DNA of 64,000 nt from Defluviitaleaceae bacterium (GCA_009779755.1 WRDO01000009.1:27486-91485); one strand, 5' to 3'. Shown: positions 1 to 8,115, numbered from the stretch's first letter. A program made the numbers and translations. The notes: generated by a model not told the origin, from the sequence alone.

Positions 1-1
1 C

Positions 2-331
2 GAAATCCATACACCGTTGTATATTGAAGGGCGGGAGGAATCCACACATTGGGAATACGCGGAGGACGGCTTCCTTTGCGGCGAGCCGCATGTATGCCTC
101 GAGGCGTTCCATCGGTATGACGAACACAACACGGTGTTGGACCGCACGGTTATTATTACGGAGCGCGAAATAAAGAGCGTAAACATTTGGCACCATACCT
201 TCACAAAGGACGAATTTACGCGGGATTTGTACGCGGCAGGGTTGCGCGTAAAATCCGTGTACGGGGACATGCTGGGCGCGGAATATATCGAAAGCGGTAA
301 AGAGATATGTTTCATCGCACAGAAGGGGTAA
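2..331 (+). CDS. SAM-dependent methyltransferase, C-terminal part (5' end outside window)
   Basis: The frame is open from the window edge and ends in TAA, so only the last ~109 codons are present. The visible part (WEYAEDGF, EPHVCLEAFHRYDE, NTVLDRTVIIT, FTKDEFTRDLYAAGL, SVYGDM) resembles the C-terminal substrate-side half of class I SAM-dependent methyltransferases of the Methyltransf_11/25 type common in Clostridia. The SAM-binding glycine loop would lie upstream, outside the window, so family membership is inferred and the substrate is unknown. An internal TTG at 17 is not a credible start. A hairpin with a T-run at 379-408 may end its transcript. Confidence 0.6.
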   Translation, partial: EIHTPLYIEGREESTHWEYAEDGFLCGEPHVCLEAFHRYDEHNTVLDRTVIITEREIKSVNIWHHTFTKDEFTRDLYAAGLRVKSVYGDMLGAEYIESGKEICFIAQKG

Positions 332-350
332 CTATAAAACGATTTTTATC

Positions 351-378
351 TTCACAGCACATTGAATTAAAGTATAAT
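351..378 (+). promoter_or_regulatory. Putative sigma-A promoter of the ABC-F gene
   Basis: TTCACA at 351-356 and TATAAT at 373-378 are separated by 16 bp, and the ABC-F start codon lies 32 bp further on. Transcription would begin near 385, inside the left arm of the 379-403 hairpin, giving a very short leader. The -10 is perfect and the -35 is moderate. Confidence 0.5.
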
Positions 379-408
379 CCCCTTGATTACAGGCATCGAG
401 GGGTTTTT
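379..408 (+). terminator. Hairpin plus T-run just before the ABC-F start codon
   Basis: CCCCTTGA (379-386) pairs with TCGAGGGG (396-403) through a 9-nt loop and is followed directly by TTTTT (404-408), one base before the ATG at 410. It has the form of an intrinsic terminator. The right arm also holds the only purine-rich Shine-Dalgarno candidate (GAGGGG) for the ABC-F gene. It could terminate the upstream methyltransferase transcript, act as an attenuator for the resistance gene, or both. Confidence 0.6.
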
Positions 409-409
409 C

Positions 410-1957
410 ATGTCATTGATTAACGTATCCAACCTGACCTTCGCTTACGAGGGCAGTTATGATACGATCTTCGAAAACGTCAGCTTTCAAATGGACACCG
501 ACTGGAAGCTGGGTTTTACGGGCAGGAACGGACGCGGAAAAACGACCTTCCTGCATCTTTTGATGGGGCGTTACGAATACGGCGGGACGATTTCCGCAAG
601 CGTGGCGTTCGAATATTTCCCCTATGACGTGAAGGATAAAAATGTCATCACAAAAGGTTTAATTGATGAAATTTGCCCGTCCTATCCCGAATGGCGGCTT
701 TCACGCGAGCTGTCGTTGCTGGAAGTGGGCGATGATGTGTTAAATCGTCCGTTTTCCACCCTTTCCAACGGCGAACGTACCAAGGTCTTGCTTGCCGCAC
801 TTTTCCTCAGGGAAAATAATTTCCTGCTCATCGACGAACCCACCAACCACTTGGATCGGCTGGGGCGCGAAACCGTCAGCCGTTATTTGGATACCAAAAA
901 AGGATATATATTGGTTAGCCACGACCGGGCGTTTTTGGACGGTTGCGTCGATCATGTGCTTTCGATTAACAAAGCGAATATCGAAATCCAACGCGGTAAT
1001 TTCTCCTCGTGGATGGCAAATAAGAAACTCCAAGATGCCTTCGAGCTGGCTGAAAACGCGAAATTAAAAAAGGACATCAAACGGCTGGAAGCGGCGGCGC
1101 GCCAAAGCACCCAATGGGCCGACAAAGTGGAATCCACCAAGATGGGCAAGGGCGCGGCCAAGCTCCGCAAGAAAGGACACGTCAGCAAGGACACCATGGC
1201 CTATAACGCCGAAAAATCCCGACGTATGCAGCAACGCCGAAAAAACCTCGAACGCAGGCAGGAATCCGCCATCGAGGAAAAATCGTCTCTATTAAAAAAC
1301 CTCGACCACGCGGATAAACTGAAGATAACGCAGCTGCCCTACCATACGGACCGTCTGCTTTCCCTTTTCGGCGTTTCGATTTTTTACGGCGACGCGGCAA
1401 GCCCCATGGGTAAAAGGGTTTGCCGTGACGTAAGTTTTTCCGTTGAAGCGGGCGACCGCATCGCGTTATGCGGCAGGAACGGTTCGGGCAAGACGAGCTT
1501 GCTTAAATTGATCTGCGGCGGGGAAGCAACGCGTGACGGGTCCCCGGGTTTATCGTATACCGGGGAATTTATGCGGGGCAGCCGATTGAAAATTTCTTAT
1601 GTTCCGCAGGATACGTCGTCTCTTTGCGGTGATTTGTCCGACTACGCGCGGGAGCATGGCATCGATGAGAGCCTGTTTAAAGCGATCCTGCGAAAGTTGG
1701 ATTTTTCCCGTATCCAATTCGAAAAGGACATGCGTGACTTTTCGGGCGGTCAAAAAAAGAAAACGCTCCTCGCGAAAAGCCTGTGCGAGAAAGCGCATTT
1801 GCTCGTATGGGACGAGCCCCTTAATTTCGTGGATGTATTGTCGCGTATGCAAATCGAGGAATTGCTGATGGAATACCGGCCGACCTTGCTTTTCGTCGAG
1901 CATGACGGCGTGTTTTGCGATAAGGTAGCCACCAAACGAATCAATTTGTTGCCGTAA
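410..1957 (+). CDS. Lsa-type ABC-F ribosomal protection protein
   Basis: A 515-residue soluble protein with two ABC ATPase domains and no membrane segments. Domain 1 has Walker A GRNGRGKT, signature LSNGERTKV and Walker B LLIDEPTNHLD. A charged linker of roughly 80-90 residues follows (around residues 200-300). Domain 2 has GRNGSGKT, SGGQKKK and LLVWDEPLNFVD. The sequence strongly recalls the Lsa/Vga antibiotic-resistance branch of ABC-F proteins, including the AFELAEN stretch and the EHD near the C-terminus. Those proteins bind the ribosomal E site and displace lincosamides, pleuromutilins and streptogramin A from the peptidyl-transferase centre. I chose ATG 410 over the upstream in-frame ATG at 383 because the ABC homology begins at MSLINVSNLTFAY and GAGGGG lies 6 nt before it. 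The actual drug spectrum cannot be read from the sequence. Confidence 0.9.
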   Translation: MSLINVSNLTFAYEGSYDTIFENVSFQMDTDWKLGFTGRNGRGKTTFLHLLMGRYEYGGTISASVAFEYFPYDVKDKNVITKGLIDEICPSYPEWRLSRELSLLEVGDDVLNRPFSTLSNGERTKVLLAALFLRENNFLLIDEPTNHLDRLGRETVSRYLDTKKGYILVSHDRAFLDGCVDHVLSINKANIEIQRGNFSSWMANKKLQDAFELAENAKLKKDIKRLEAAARQSTQWADKVESTKMGKGAAKLRKKGHVSKDTMAYNAEKSRRMQQRRKNLERRQESAIEEKSSLLKNLDHADKLKITQLPYHTDRLLSLFGVSIFYGDAASPMGKRVCRDVSFSVEAGDRIALCGRNGSGKTSLLKLICGGEATRDGSPGLSYTGEFMRGSRLKISYVPQDTSSLCGDLSDYAREHGIDESLFKAILRKLDFSRIQFEKDMRDFSGGQKKKTLLAKSLCEKAHLLVWDEPLNFVDVLSRMQIEELLMEYRPTLLFVEHDGVFCDKVATKRINLLP

Positions 1958-1966
1958 AAAGATCAT

Positions 1967-1996
1967 TTGCACAGGATTCGACATATATGCTAAAAT
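1967..1996 (+). promoter_or_regulatory. Sigma-A promoter (extended -10) of the structured RNA
   Basis: TTGCAC (1967-1972), an 18-bp spacer and TAAAAT (1991-1996) preceded by TGC, an extended -10 pattern. Start of transcription is expected near 2003. It lies 10 bp after the ABC-F stop codon and points into a region with no convincing gene. Confidence 0.6.
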
Positions 1997-2002
1997 GCGT
2001 GT

Positions 2003-2273
2003 GTTACAAAAATCGTAGTGACCGTGAGGTGCGTCAACACCCCACGGCGCGTGTAGGGATCCGGAACATCGCCACACACACAGGCATACGCCTGCCACTA
2101 CGTAACCTTAGTTTAGCACTTGATATCCCCCGTTTCAATGACAGCGGGTGGGAAGCGTGCCATATTTTGGTTTATGCTGGTAGGCGGTAACGGCTTATTC
2201 AACTTGATTGGATTTTTTGGTGTGTGTGTGGATGATGGCATTGTTTGCCGTCCTTACACACATTTTTATTTTT
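2003..2273 (+). ncRNA. Structured orphan RNA or leader, family not recognised
   Basis: This ~270-nt stretch between the ABC-F gene and the ORF at 2346 has its own promoter and terminator and is rich in nested pairing. GTAGTG (about 2014) pairs with CACTAC (about 2096). Inside lie a GTGAGGTG/CACCCCAC hairpin and a CAGGC-ATAC-GCCTG hairpin. A further stem follows with TCCCCCG pairing to CGGGTGGGA (about 2126-2153). A weaker long-range helix may join the 5' GCGTGTGTTAC to GGTTTATGC near 2169. I find no tag ORF (tmRNA), no SRP Alu/S-domain motif and no RNase P core. A 6S-like RNA is possible. Because the small gene at 2346 follows the terminator, an attenuating leader (riboswitch-like) is an equal alternative. 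Confidence 0.45.
2221..2273 (+). terminator. Strong intrinsic terminator of the structured RNA
   Basis: TGTGTGT at 2221 pairs with ACACACA ending at about 2261, with inner pairs GGA/TCC and GGC/GCC, followed by TTTTTATTTTT. A second hairpin (2274-2324, GGCGGC with GCGCTGCC and TGGGG with CCCCA) follows immediately without a T-run. Confidence 0.75.
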
Positions 2274-2345
2274 GGCGGCTCCGTGGGGGATGCATGTATG
2301 GACGCTTTCCCCATAGGCGCTGCCGTACAGGGAAGGATGTTTGAC

Positions 2346-2690
2346 ATGAAAACCCCAACTACGGAACAGGAAATACCCAAGTTCATACATAACGTGGAAT
2401 GGCACATAAACAGGATTTCCAATTCCGTTATCTTCGATGAGGCTTATATACGGAAAAACATCCGCGAAATGGATGATTCCGAATATGAAGGTTTTTATCG
2501 TTCATTCATCAACAATTTTAAGCCTTATATAAAAGACTTCCGAAAGTATGAAGCATCCCTGCAAAAATTGATGGGAATGTATCCCGATTACCCCGGCCTT
2601 TGCGTGTTACAGGATAAGGTCATAATCGCGTTGCTCAACTTGAATCGGATCATCGATATTTTGGAGGACGAATGGATGAAGAGGGGATAA
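2346..2690 (+). CDS. Small unknown soluble protein (114 aa)
   Basis: A short, charged, probably helical protein with no membrane segment. I chose ATG 2346 because AAGGATG lies just upstream and the residues before it (in the longer frame from 2208) would run through the terminator and hairpin region. The frame includes EWHINRISNS, EMDDSEYEGFYRSFINNFKPY and a leucine-rich C-terminus. I do not recognise a family. It stands alone between a terminator-bounded RNA and a convergent gene, ending 5 bp before the end of the GH10-like gene on the other strand. It may be expressed by read-through of the 2221-2273 terminator. Confidence 0.6.
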   Translation: MKTPTTEQEIPKFIHNVEWHINRISNSVIFDEAYIRKNIREMDDSEYEGFYRSFINNFKPYIKDFRKYEASLQKLMGMYPDYPGLCVLQDKVIIALLNLNRIIDILEDEWMKRG

Positions 2691-2695
2691 TTGTC

Positions 2696-4930
2696 TTACC
2701 CCGGGGGACTTTCGTCATGCAGCCGGTTAACGGCGGTGACGGCGTAAAAATAATCTCCCGTATCTTCGGGGACGGCAAAAATGTAATCATCATGCCCCGG
2801 CGCAGCGGGCACGATAACGAAGATATTCGAAGGATCGTTTAAATCGATCCTTTCGCTTAAAGAACGGTAAATCACGAAATACCGAGGCGCGACCGTTGGA
2901 CACGGGTTGCCCTCGGTATTTTTCCATGCGATGAAGTCCTCGCCGATGACCACGTTCGCCGGGCGCGACGGGGCGGTACCGCCGAGGTGGGGCATGGGCG
3001 GTACGAGCGCGGGGGTGCTCCATAAAGTTTGCCGCAGGGTTTCCATGGTGTCCCTCATGCCTTGCCCGCGACCGGGGCGCATTTGGTTTTGGGAGAAAAA
3101 CATGGAGCCGCGTATGGCGGGATTGCCGAGGTTATACGCTTCCTGCCGTAAAAGCGTCCGCATCCCCTCGTTTTCGAAGCCGGGTGAATTGCGCCATTTC
3201 GTGGGGACGGTGACGGGGTTTTGGCGGTATTGGTTGTCCATACGGTACAAGCCGACGCCGATGTACAATTGCGCGTTGGTGTACGTGCCTTGCGAGTTGC
3301 GTAAATGCCCGTGCGGCCCGTAATCATGGAACAGCCGCGCCCACCAATCGGCAATGGGGCCGTAGGGGGCCAAGGAATTTGTCCATTCCCAATAGATTTG
3401 CGGGGTCAAATAATCGATGTAGTTTTCGATCACCCAACGGCGCGTATCGGCGAAGGATGAATGGTAATTCGACCATGTCGTGGCGGAGGGCGAACCCGTA
3501 CCCGCGTTGAAGCCGCCGCCGTCCAGCCCCGTGTTGCCTTCGTTCGCCGACATCCACACACCGCCGGGGCTGATGCCGAACTTCACCCACGGAGCGGCTT
3601 CGCGGATGGCCGCGCCCACGTCGATGATCAAACGCTCCGTTTGCTCGCGGCGGAAGTTTGCGCGGCCCGCGGCGGTATCGGGGAAAGCGGAAGCGTTGTA
3701 CCGCGCGAAGGTGTCCGTAATTGGGAAGTCGGACGGATAAAAATAATCGTCGAAATGTATCGCATCGATATCGTAATTTTCCACTACTTCCAATACGCGG
3801 CGCGTAACCCATTCGCGTACGCCGGGCGCGGCGGGGTCCACGACATAACGGTTTTCGCCCAATTTCACGTAATCGCCGAAGAGTTCAAACGCCGTGCCGG
3901 GGAGTTGCTCCCATTCGCGGCGGATTTGCGTAAGACTTGTTACGGATTCGCCCGTGGAGGAAAGGGTGATACCGCTGTAGCTTTCGATGATATGCGTAAC
4001 GCGGTACGGATTAAACCACGCGTGGAATTCGATGTTGCGTTCCCGCGCCAGTCGGACGGCATACGCCAAGGGGTCGAACGCGACGCCTTGGGAATCCAGT
4101 AATTGGCCGGTAAAGCTCGTTTCCCCGGTCAGCCACGCCGACCACGGGGAGATATCCGAGCGGTATAAGGCGTCCCCTGTCGGGCTGATTTGGAATACGA
4201 CCGCGTTAAAACCCAAGTCCGCGATTTCATCAAAGCGTTGGCGCAGTTCTTCCTTTTGTTTGTCTACATGGGCGGGAGAAGTCCCGCGCGCCTCGGCGGA
4301 AGGCCAATCGATGTTCACCACCGTCGCGATCCATGCCGCGCGCAGGTGATGCTTTTGCGGGTTGTCTTCGCCGCGTGCGATGACGGGCAGGAAGGGACGG
4401 TAACGGTCGGCCGGGTCGATGACGGCGTGATAGAAACGGGCGATGGCGGATTGCAAAACGGATATTTCTGTTAGGATGTCCGCGGGATTCGCGTCGTTTA
4501 GTATATTTTGACTCCGTTGTACGGCTTCGCGGAAAATACGCAAGTCCGCTTCCGCGTACCTGCCGGTTTGGATGTTCGCGCCTTCCGCCTGCGCCCAACG
4601 CAATCGGTTAAGGGCGTAATCAATAAGCGCGGAGAGTTGATCGGTATCGGTCGGCTGCGCGGGTATGTATGGGGGGATTTCGCGCCAAATAAAAACAGGA
4701 ACGGGCTCCGCTTCGTTGGTAAGCCCGTTTCCCGCTTCGTTGTCAGGCTCGTTTCCCGCTTCGACATTGCCTTGCGCTTGTCCGTTTGTAATTGCGGTTT
4801 CAATTTCGTTATTACCAATCGGGTCTATTTCGCCCTCCGTCGCAATCGGCGGAACGTCCCGCAAAACGGCAACCGTAATTGCAAAAGCCGCGATGATTAA
4901 TAAAAATGAGGAGGTGTAATACCCCTTCAT
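2696..4930 (-). CDS. Secreted glycosyl-hydrolase-like 10 (GHL10/DUF187) protein
   Basis: About 744 residues. The N-terminus MKGYYTSSFLLIIAAFAI is a signal peptide or anchor, followed by a low-complexity N/E/G-rich spacer (residues ~35-70), a helical segment, and a (beta/alpha)8 domain. Recognisable GHL10 parts are LRAAWIATVVNIDWPS, FNAVVFQISPTGDALY, EFHAWFNPYRV, DIDAIHFDDYFYP, FGISPGGVW and LTPQIYWEW. The acidic pair in HFDDY sits where this family carries its catalytic residues. A Fn3-like C-terminal domain follows (about residue 640 onward). The related E. coli DigH cleaves denuded peptidoglycan strands, so cell-wall glycan is a reasonable but unproven substrate. A GTG at 4945 overlaps the upstream stop as GTGA; I prefer ATG 4930, which leads directly into the signal peptide. 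Confidence 0.8.
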   Translation of the reverse strand: MKGYYTSSFLLIIAAFAITVAVLRDVPPIATEGEIDPIGNNEIETAITNGQAQGNVEAGNEPDNEAGNGLTNEAEPVPVFIWREIPPYIPAQPTDTDQLSALIDYALNRLRWAQAEGANIQTGRYAEADLRIFREAVQRSQNILNDANPADILTEISVLQSAIARFYHAVIDPADRYRPFLPVIARGEDNPQKHHLRAAWIATVVNIDWPSAEARGTSPAHVDKQKEELRQRFDEIADLGFNAVVFQISPTGDALYRSDISPWSAWLTGETSFTGQLLDSQGVAFDPLAYAVRLARERNIEFHAWFNPYRVTHIIESYSGITLSSTGESVTSLTQIRREWEQLPGTAFELFGDYVKLGENRYVVDPAAPGVREWVTRRVLEVVENYDIDAIHFDDYFYPSDFPITDTFARYNASAFPDTAAGRANFRREQTERLIIDVGAAIREAAPWVKFGISPGGVWMSANEGNTGLDGGGFNAGTGSPSATTWSNYHSSFADTRRWVIENYIDYLTPQIYWEWTNSLAPYGPIADWWARLFHDYGPHGHLRNSQGTYTNAQLYIGVGLYRMDNQYRQNPVTVPTKWRNSPGFENEGMRTLLRQEAYNLGNPAIRGSMFFSQNQMRPGRGQGMRDTMETLRQTLWSTPALVPPMPHLGGTAPSRPANVVIGEDFIAWKNTEGNPCPTVAPRYFVIYRSLSERIDLNDPSNIFVIVPAAPGHDDYIFAVPEDTGDYFYAVTAVNRLHDESPPG

Positions 4931-4941
4931 TCCCCGCCGCC

Positions 4942-5943
4942 TCACGCGAACAATCCCGCGTTGTTATCCATGTATGCCTTTAGGAAATCCAGCACTTCCA
5001 TCGTGCAATCCGCTACGCGGTTGTGCTTGTAATCCCTGTTCGTGGAAAAATAGCCGAAATACCCCCAAGGGTCCTTCGTTTGCGTGCCCCAATCCCACAA
5101 GCCGTCGGCATTACGGTTCGCCATCAGCCACTCGACCGCGTCGGCGAGGTATAACGCCGACCCGCGGAATTGGTTGATGTAATTGAAGGTATGGAACCAT
5201 CGGCGGGTTTGTTTATACACGAAATGATCCGGCAGCCGTTGGGGCGTCTTGTCCCAAAAATAACCGTTTTGGTACGCGTGTTCGCCGTGGTGGCGCAGCA
5301 TGGCTTCCTCCATGCACGGCGGCAGTTCGGCGCGCCGCTTCAACAACAAGCCGAATTGCATCGGCACGAGCCGTGCCTCCTTCGTCCAAAACACTTCGTG
5401 CTGTGCGTCCCGCTCCCGCTCGTAAGAATATTCGCCGCTTTCATAGGCGCGGGTGGCGATGTACATCCATTCGTTATACGTACGGTCGCACAGCTTGTTA
5501 TACGGTTTAATCGATTCGATAGCCTCGCTTACTATCGCGGCGTTCCACGGCGCGGCGCGTTCGTTCTTTTCGAACAACGGCTCGCGGGCCGTCCCCTTTA
5601 AGAATTCTTCCAAATAATCGTACGCAAGCAATAAAATATCCCCGTCGTCGAGGGTCAGGCCGATGTATTGGCACCGCTTGATCGCCACGAGCGAGCTGGG
5701 GAATTTATCCTTCGCCGAATAGTCCTTGTCGCGCAACCTGCCCCATCCGCCGCGGTAATCTTGCGCGTCGCGCAGCTCCTTCACGATGTCGCTCCCTAAA
5801 AACGACGGTCGCAGAGCGGTTAACGTATCGTCGCCGTACGGCACATCAAGCAAGTGGAAAAGGATTTTATACCGCACGGCAGGGTATGCGCAGAAGTCGT
5901 ACAGGCGTTGTGCGGTACGGGTAAAGGTTTCGCGGGTCAACAT
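4942..5943 (-). CDS. Terpenoid-cyclase/prenyltransferase-like alpha-toroid protein, function unknown
   Basis: A 333-residue soluble protein rich in W, Y and D. Repeats such as DAQDYRGGWGRLRDKDYS and ANRNADGLWDWGTQTKDPWGYFGYF resemble the QW-like repeats of alpha/alpha-toroid proteins (squalene cyclase/prenyltransferase superfamily). No DDXD-type cyclase motif is evident and there is no signal peptide. The start overlaps the stop of the TOPRIM gene by 7 nt and its own stop overlaps the possible GTG of the hydrolase gene, so it belongs to the same transcript as the ATPase-TOPRIM pair. Its base composition is like the host average, unlike that pair. Enzymatic role unknown. Confidence 0.65.
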   Translation of the reverse strand: MLTRETFTRTAQRLYDFCAYPAVRYKILFHLLDVPYGDDTLTALRPSFLGSDIVKELRDAQDYRGGWGRLRDKDYSAKDKFPSSLVAIKRCQYIGLTLDDGDILLLAYDYLEEFLKGTAREPLFEKNERAAPWNAAIVSEAIESIKPYNKLCDRTYNEWMYIATRAYESGEYSYERERDAQHEVFWTKEARLVPMQFGLLLKRRAELPPCMEEAMLRHHGEHAYQNGYFWDKTPQRLPDHFVYKQTRRWFHTFNYINQFRGSALYLADAVEWLMANRNADGLWDWGTQTKDPWGYFGYFSTNRDYKHNRVADCTMEVLDFLKAYMDNNAGLFA

Positions 5944-6650
5944 GGTTGAATTGGTTGGGGGTAGTGCTTATCCAAAAAAACGTTCATGTTGGAATGGCGG
6001 TGTAAGGATGTTAAGCCTTGTTTTATTAACTCCCAACTATTGTTGTAATCGTTGCCTAACGTTAACGCAGGATCGTTTAAAAATGTATAAAGGCTTTCTG
6101 CGTCATTTTCATATTGCTTAGCGAAATCATCGGCGGTTTTGCTTTTTTGTTTTTTTGTTAAATTTGCATTACCGCAAACGACATGGTCGAAATTACAAGA
6201 AACAAAATAAACATCGAAAGGAATGGTCTTAAATATTTTCTTTAATCCGATAAGTATCTCCAGATTTTTTCGCTTGCGTTCATGGATTTTGATTAAATTA
6301 TCCACACGATCGTATAATATGGTATTTTCATCATAAAAGGGGTCTTCATGACCGTCACTATGTACCCTTGCGCAATCGGGTATGTATACGCCGTCTGTAT
6401 CAAATAACAACACCACACGGTTAATATCCCTACTTGGCGACATCCCATAACCATCACAATACATTTTTACGTGACGTGTTACTTCATTTTTAATGTTTTT
6501 GGTATTTGGATTGCTTGTTATGTCACCGTTGGTGAATGCAAAGCGTATTTGTTCACCGGGTTTATTTTTACATTGTAAATTTTCCAACGGTTTTGCTAAC
6601 GCGGCTGAATCGTTTGCGCCTTCAACGATGAAGAGCAAAACTTTTTTCAT
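5937..6650 (-). CDS. TOPRIM-domain protein, probable nuclease partner of the adjacent ATPase
   Basis: A 237-residue protein. The N-terminus KKVLLFIVEGANDSAAL fits the first TOPRIM motif (hydrophobic strand, then E-G-x-x-D with the catalytic glutamate), and RVVLLFDTDGVYI (about residues 78-90) fits the D-x-D strand. TOPRIM proteins of this size beside an SMC-like ATPase are known from RloB, PARIS AriB and split OLD-type defence nucleases. In those systems the TOPRIM protein is the effector (DNA, RNA or tRNA cleavage). The start overlaps the ATPase stop by 4 nt (ATGA), a sign of translational coupling. The coding sequence is clearly AT-richer than its neighbours, suggesting transfer. No close named family is recognised. 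Confidence 0.65.
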   Translation of the reverse strand: MKKVLLFIVEGANDSAALAKPLENLQCKNKPGEQIRFAFTNGDITSNPNTKNIKNEVTRHVKMYCDGYGMSPSRDINRVVLLFDTDGVYIPDCARVHSDGHEDPFYDENTILYDRVDNLIKIHERKRKNLEILIGLKKIFKTIPFDVYFVSCNFDHVVCGNANLTKKQKSKTADDFAKQYENDAESLYTFLNDPALTLGNDYNNSWELIKQGLTSLHRHSNMNVFLDKHYPQPIQPC

Positions 6651-8053
6651 ATCAGTTCCCCCGCTTTCCGCAAGGAACGGGCAAGTTCATACTTGCTTGT
6701 GCCGTTATACAGCTTGCCGTCTTCATATTCTAAATGGATGGCGCGGAGGTACATATTGCGCAGGTTGTTGGTGGCTTTGGCTTTTTTACTCAGTTGTTTA
6801 TAACGGTTGTCGGGGTCGATGGTAGTAAACCATACGAAGCAATCTTGCAATTTTTCCAGCGGGCGGAGGTTGTGCGAGGTAAATAAAAGCTGCCCTTTAC
6901 CGTGGTTCATAAAAATATCAAGCAAATCACCCAACAAATATTCGAATATACTGGCGTCCAGTTCGTCTATGACCAATGTGAAGCCGGGGTTATTGTATGC
7001 CTCGCTAAAAAGGGTGATGAAGGATACGATTTTTTTAATGCCTACAGATTCGTTTTTGATGGGAAGATTACCTACATCTTTGCGGTAAGAAAATAGCTCA
7101 ACGTTGTGATAATCGTCATCTTTATCCAATGACGATTTTTCAGCATCGCATTTGAGTGAGAATCCGGGTGCGATACAAGATAGGACTTGGTTTACGCTTG
7201 GAAGTAATCGTTTAATATCATTAGCGTATTTTTGGGGCATGGATACAACCTTGTTTAATAAATCAGGTATTCCCCAGGGTAGCTTGTTTTCGGTACCCGC
7301 GTTTATCACCATATAGAAATTATCTTTTTTTCCCGCTTGTTCTTCAATGACATACAATGATCGTATCGCGTATACCTTAAGTCTATTTATAATAACACTT
7401 ATGATCAACGAAAAAATGTTTTCGCTTTCATCGAGATTTTTATCCATTATATTACTTGTTTGGCTTGCGAAAATAAAAGAACGCGATGTATTTAACGTGA
7501 GTATGCGTTGCTCTTCCAATTCCTTTGACGCGAGGGGACCGCACCCGAATAATTCCCTTTTTTTCTTTGCATCCATTTTTAGTTCACATATTTCGTTGGT
7601 TTCAATGGCTTTTTGCATTTTAGTTAGCTTGCCATTCTTAATCCATCCGGCATGTAATTTTTCGTTCGAAATCTTTACGATAATTTTAGGTTTTTCATTG
7701 CTTTCGTTTGGATCCGTATGACGAGCCACCGTAAATCCGTATCTTGCCGTTCCGCTAAAATTACAAGAATCATCTATTAAAACGAATTCCACTTCCATTG
7801 AATATCCGTTTTTACCATGCGCGATATAATTTAATAAATAGGGAGGCAATTCATTCCCGCTCATCACCTGCCTTAGTACCCCCAACGCTTCCACCAGCAC
7901 CGTTTTACCGGAGGCGTTTTGCCCATACAAGCCCATGATGTGCGATTTTTCGTCACGCAATAATTGTTCCGCGTTAAAATTAATCGTACCATGCGATACA
8001 TTCTTGAAATCCCACAAGGAGATTTTATTTATCCTAACCCTTACTTCATTCAT
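6647..8053 (-). CDS. SMC/ABC-like AAA_15/AAA_21 ATPase, probable defence sensor
   Basis: About 468 residues. The Walker A motif is GLYGQNASGKTVLVEAL (about residues 35-51). Walker B is FTLVIDELDASIF, and the H-loop follows in QLLFTSHNLRPLE. The middle part is long and family-specific. This is the architecture of the ATPase partner in RloA, PARIS AriA and OLD-type systems, where it senses a phage trigger and controls the TOPRIM partner. Several in-frame ATGs exist (8071, 8062, 8053). I chose 8053 because AAGGGG lies 9 nt before it and the promoter at 8087-8115 would start the mRNA only ~9 nt before 8071. The AT-rich coding sequence contrasts with rsmG upstream. Which trigger it senses is unknown. 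Confidence 0.7.
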   Translation of the reverse strand: MNEVRVRINKISLWDFKNVSHGTINFNAEQLLRDEKSHIMGLYGQNASGKTVLVEALGVLRQVMSGNELPPYLLNYIAHGKNGYSMEVEFVLIDDSCNFSGTARYGFTVARHTDPNESNEKPKIIVKISNEKLHAGWIKNGKLTKMQKAIETNEICELKMDAKKKRELFGCGPLASKELEEQRILTLNTSRSFIFASQTSNIMDKNLDESENIFSLIISVIINRLKVYAIRSLYVIEEQAGKKDNFYMVINAGTENKLPWGIPDLLNKVVSMPQKYANDIKRLLPSVNQVLSCIAPGFSLKCDAEKSSLDKDDDYHNVELFSYRKDVGNLPIKNESVGIKKIVSFITLFSEAYNNPGFTLVIDELDASIFEYLLGDLLDIFMNHGKGQLLFTSHNLRPLEKLQDCFVWFTTIDPDNRYKQLSKKAKATNNLRNMYLRAIHLEYEDGKLYNGTSKYELARSLRKAGELI

Positions 8054-8086
8054 ATTTTCCATCCCCTTCATGGATAATCCACTCCA

Positions 8087-8115
8087 TTTATATCATTATA
8101 TATATTATTAATCAA
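8087..8115 (-). promoter_or_regulatory. Putative sigma-A promoter of the ATPase-TOPRIM operon
   Basis: On the minus strand, TTGATT (8115-8110), a 17-bp spacer and TATAAA (8092-8087), with transcription expected near 8080. The -35 element overlaps the T-tract of the rsmG terminator, so the module begins exactly where the origin-side operon ends. Confidence 0.5.

Noticed and set aside
2003..2220. tmRNA, SRP RNA, RNase P RNA or T-box leader
   Set aside because: No tag-peptide ORF, no SRP tetraloop domain, no RNase P core, and no aminoacylation or amino-acid gene downstream; the GGGTGG near 2149 alone is too weak for a T-box.
2208..2345. N-terminal extension of the 114-aa protein with a hydrophobic stretch
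   Set aside because: These codons lie on the terminator hairpin and T-run, and a good ribosome binding site precedes ATG 2346.
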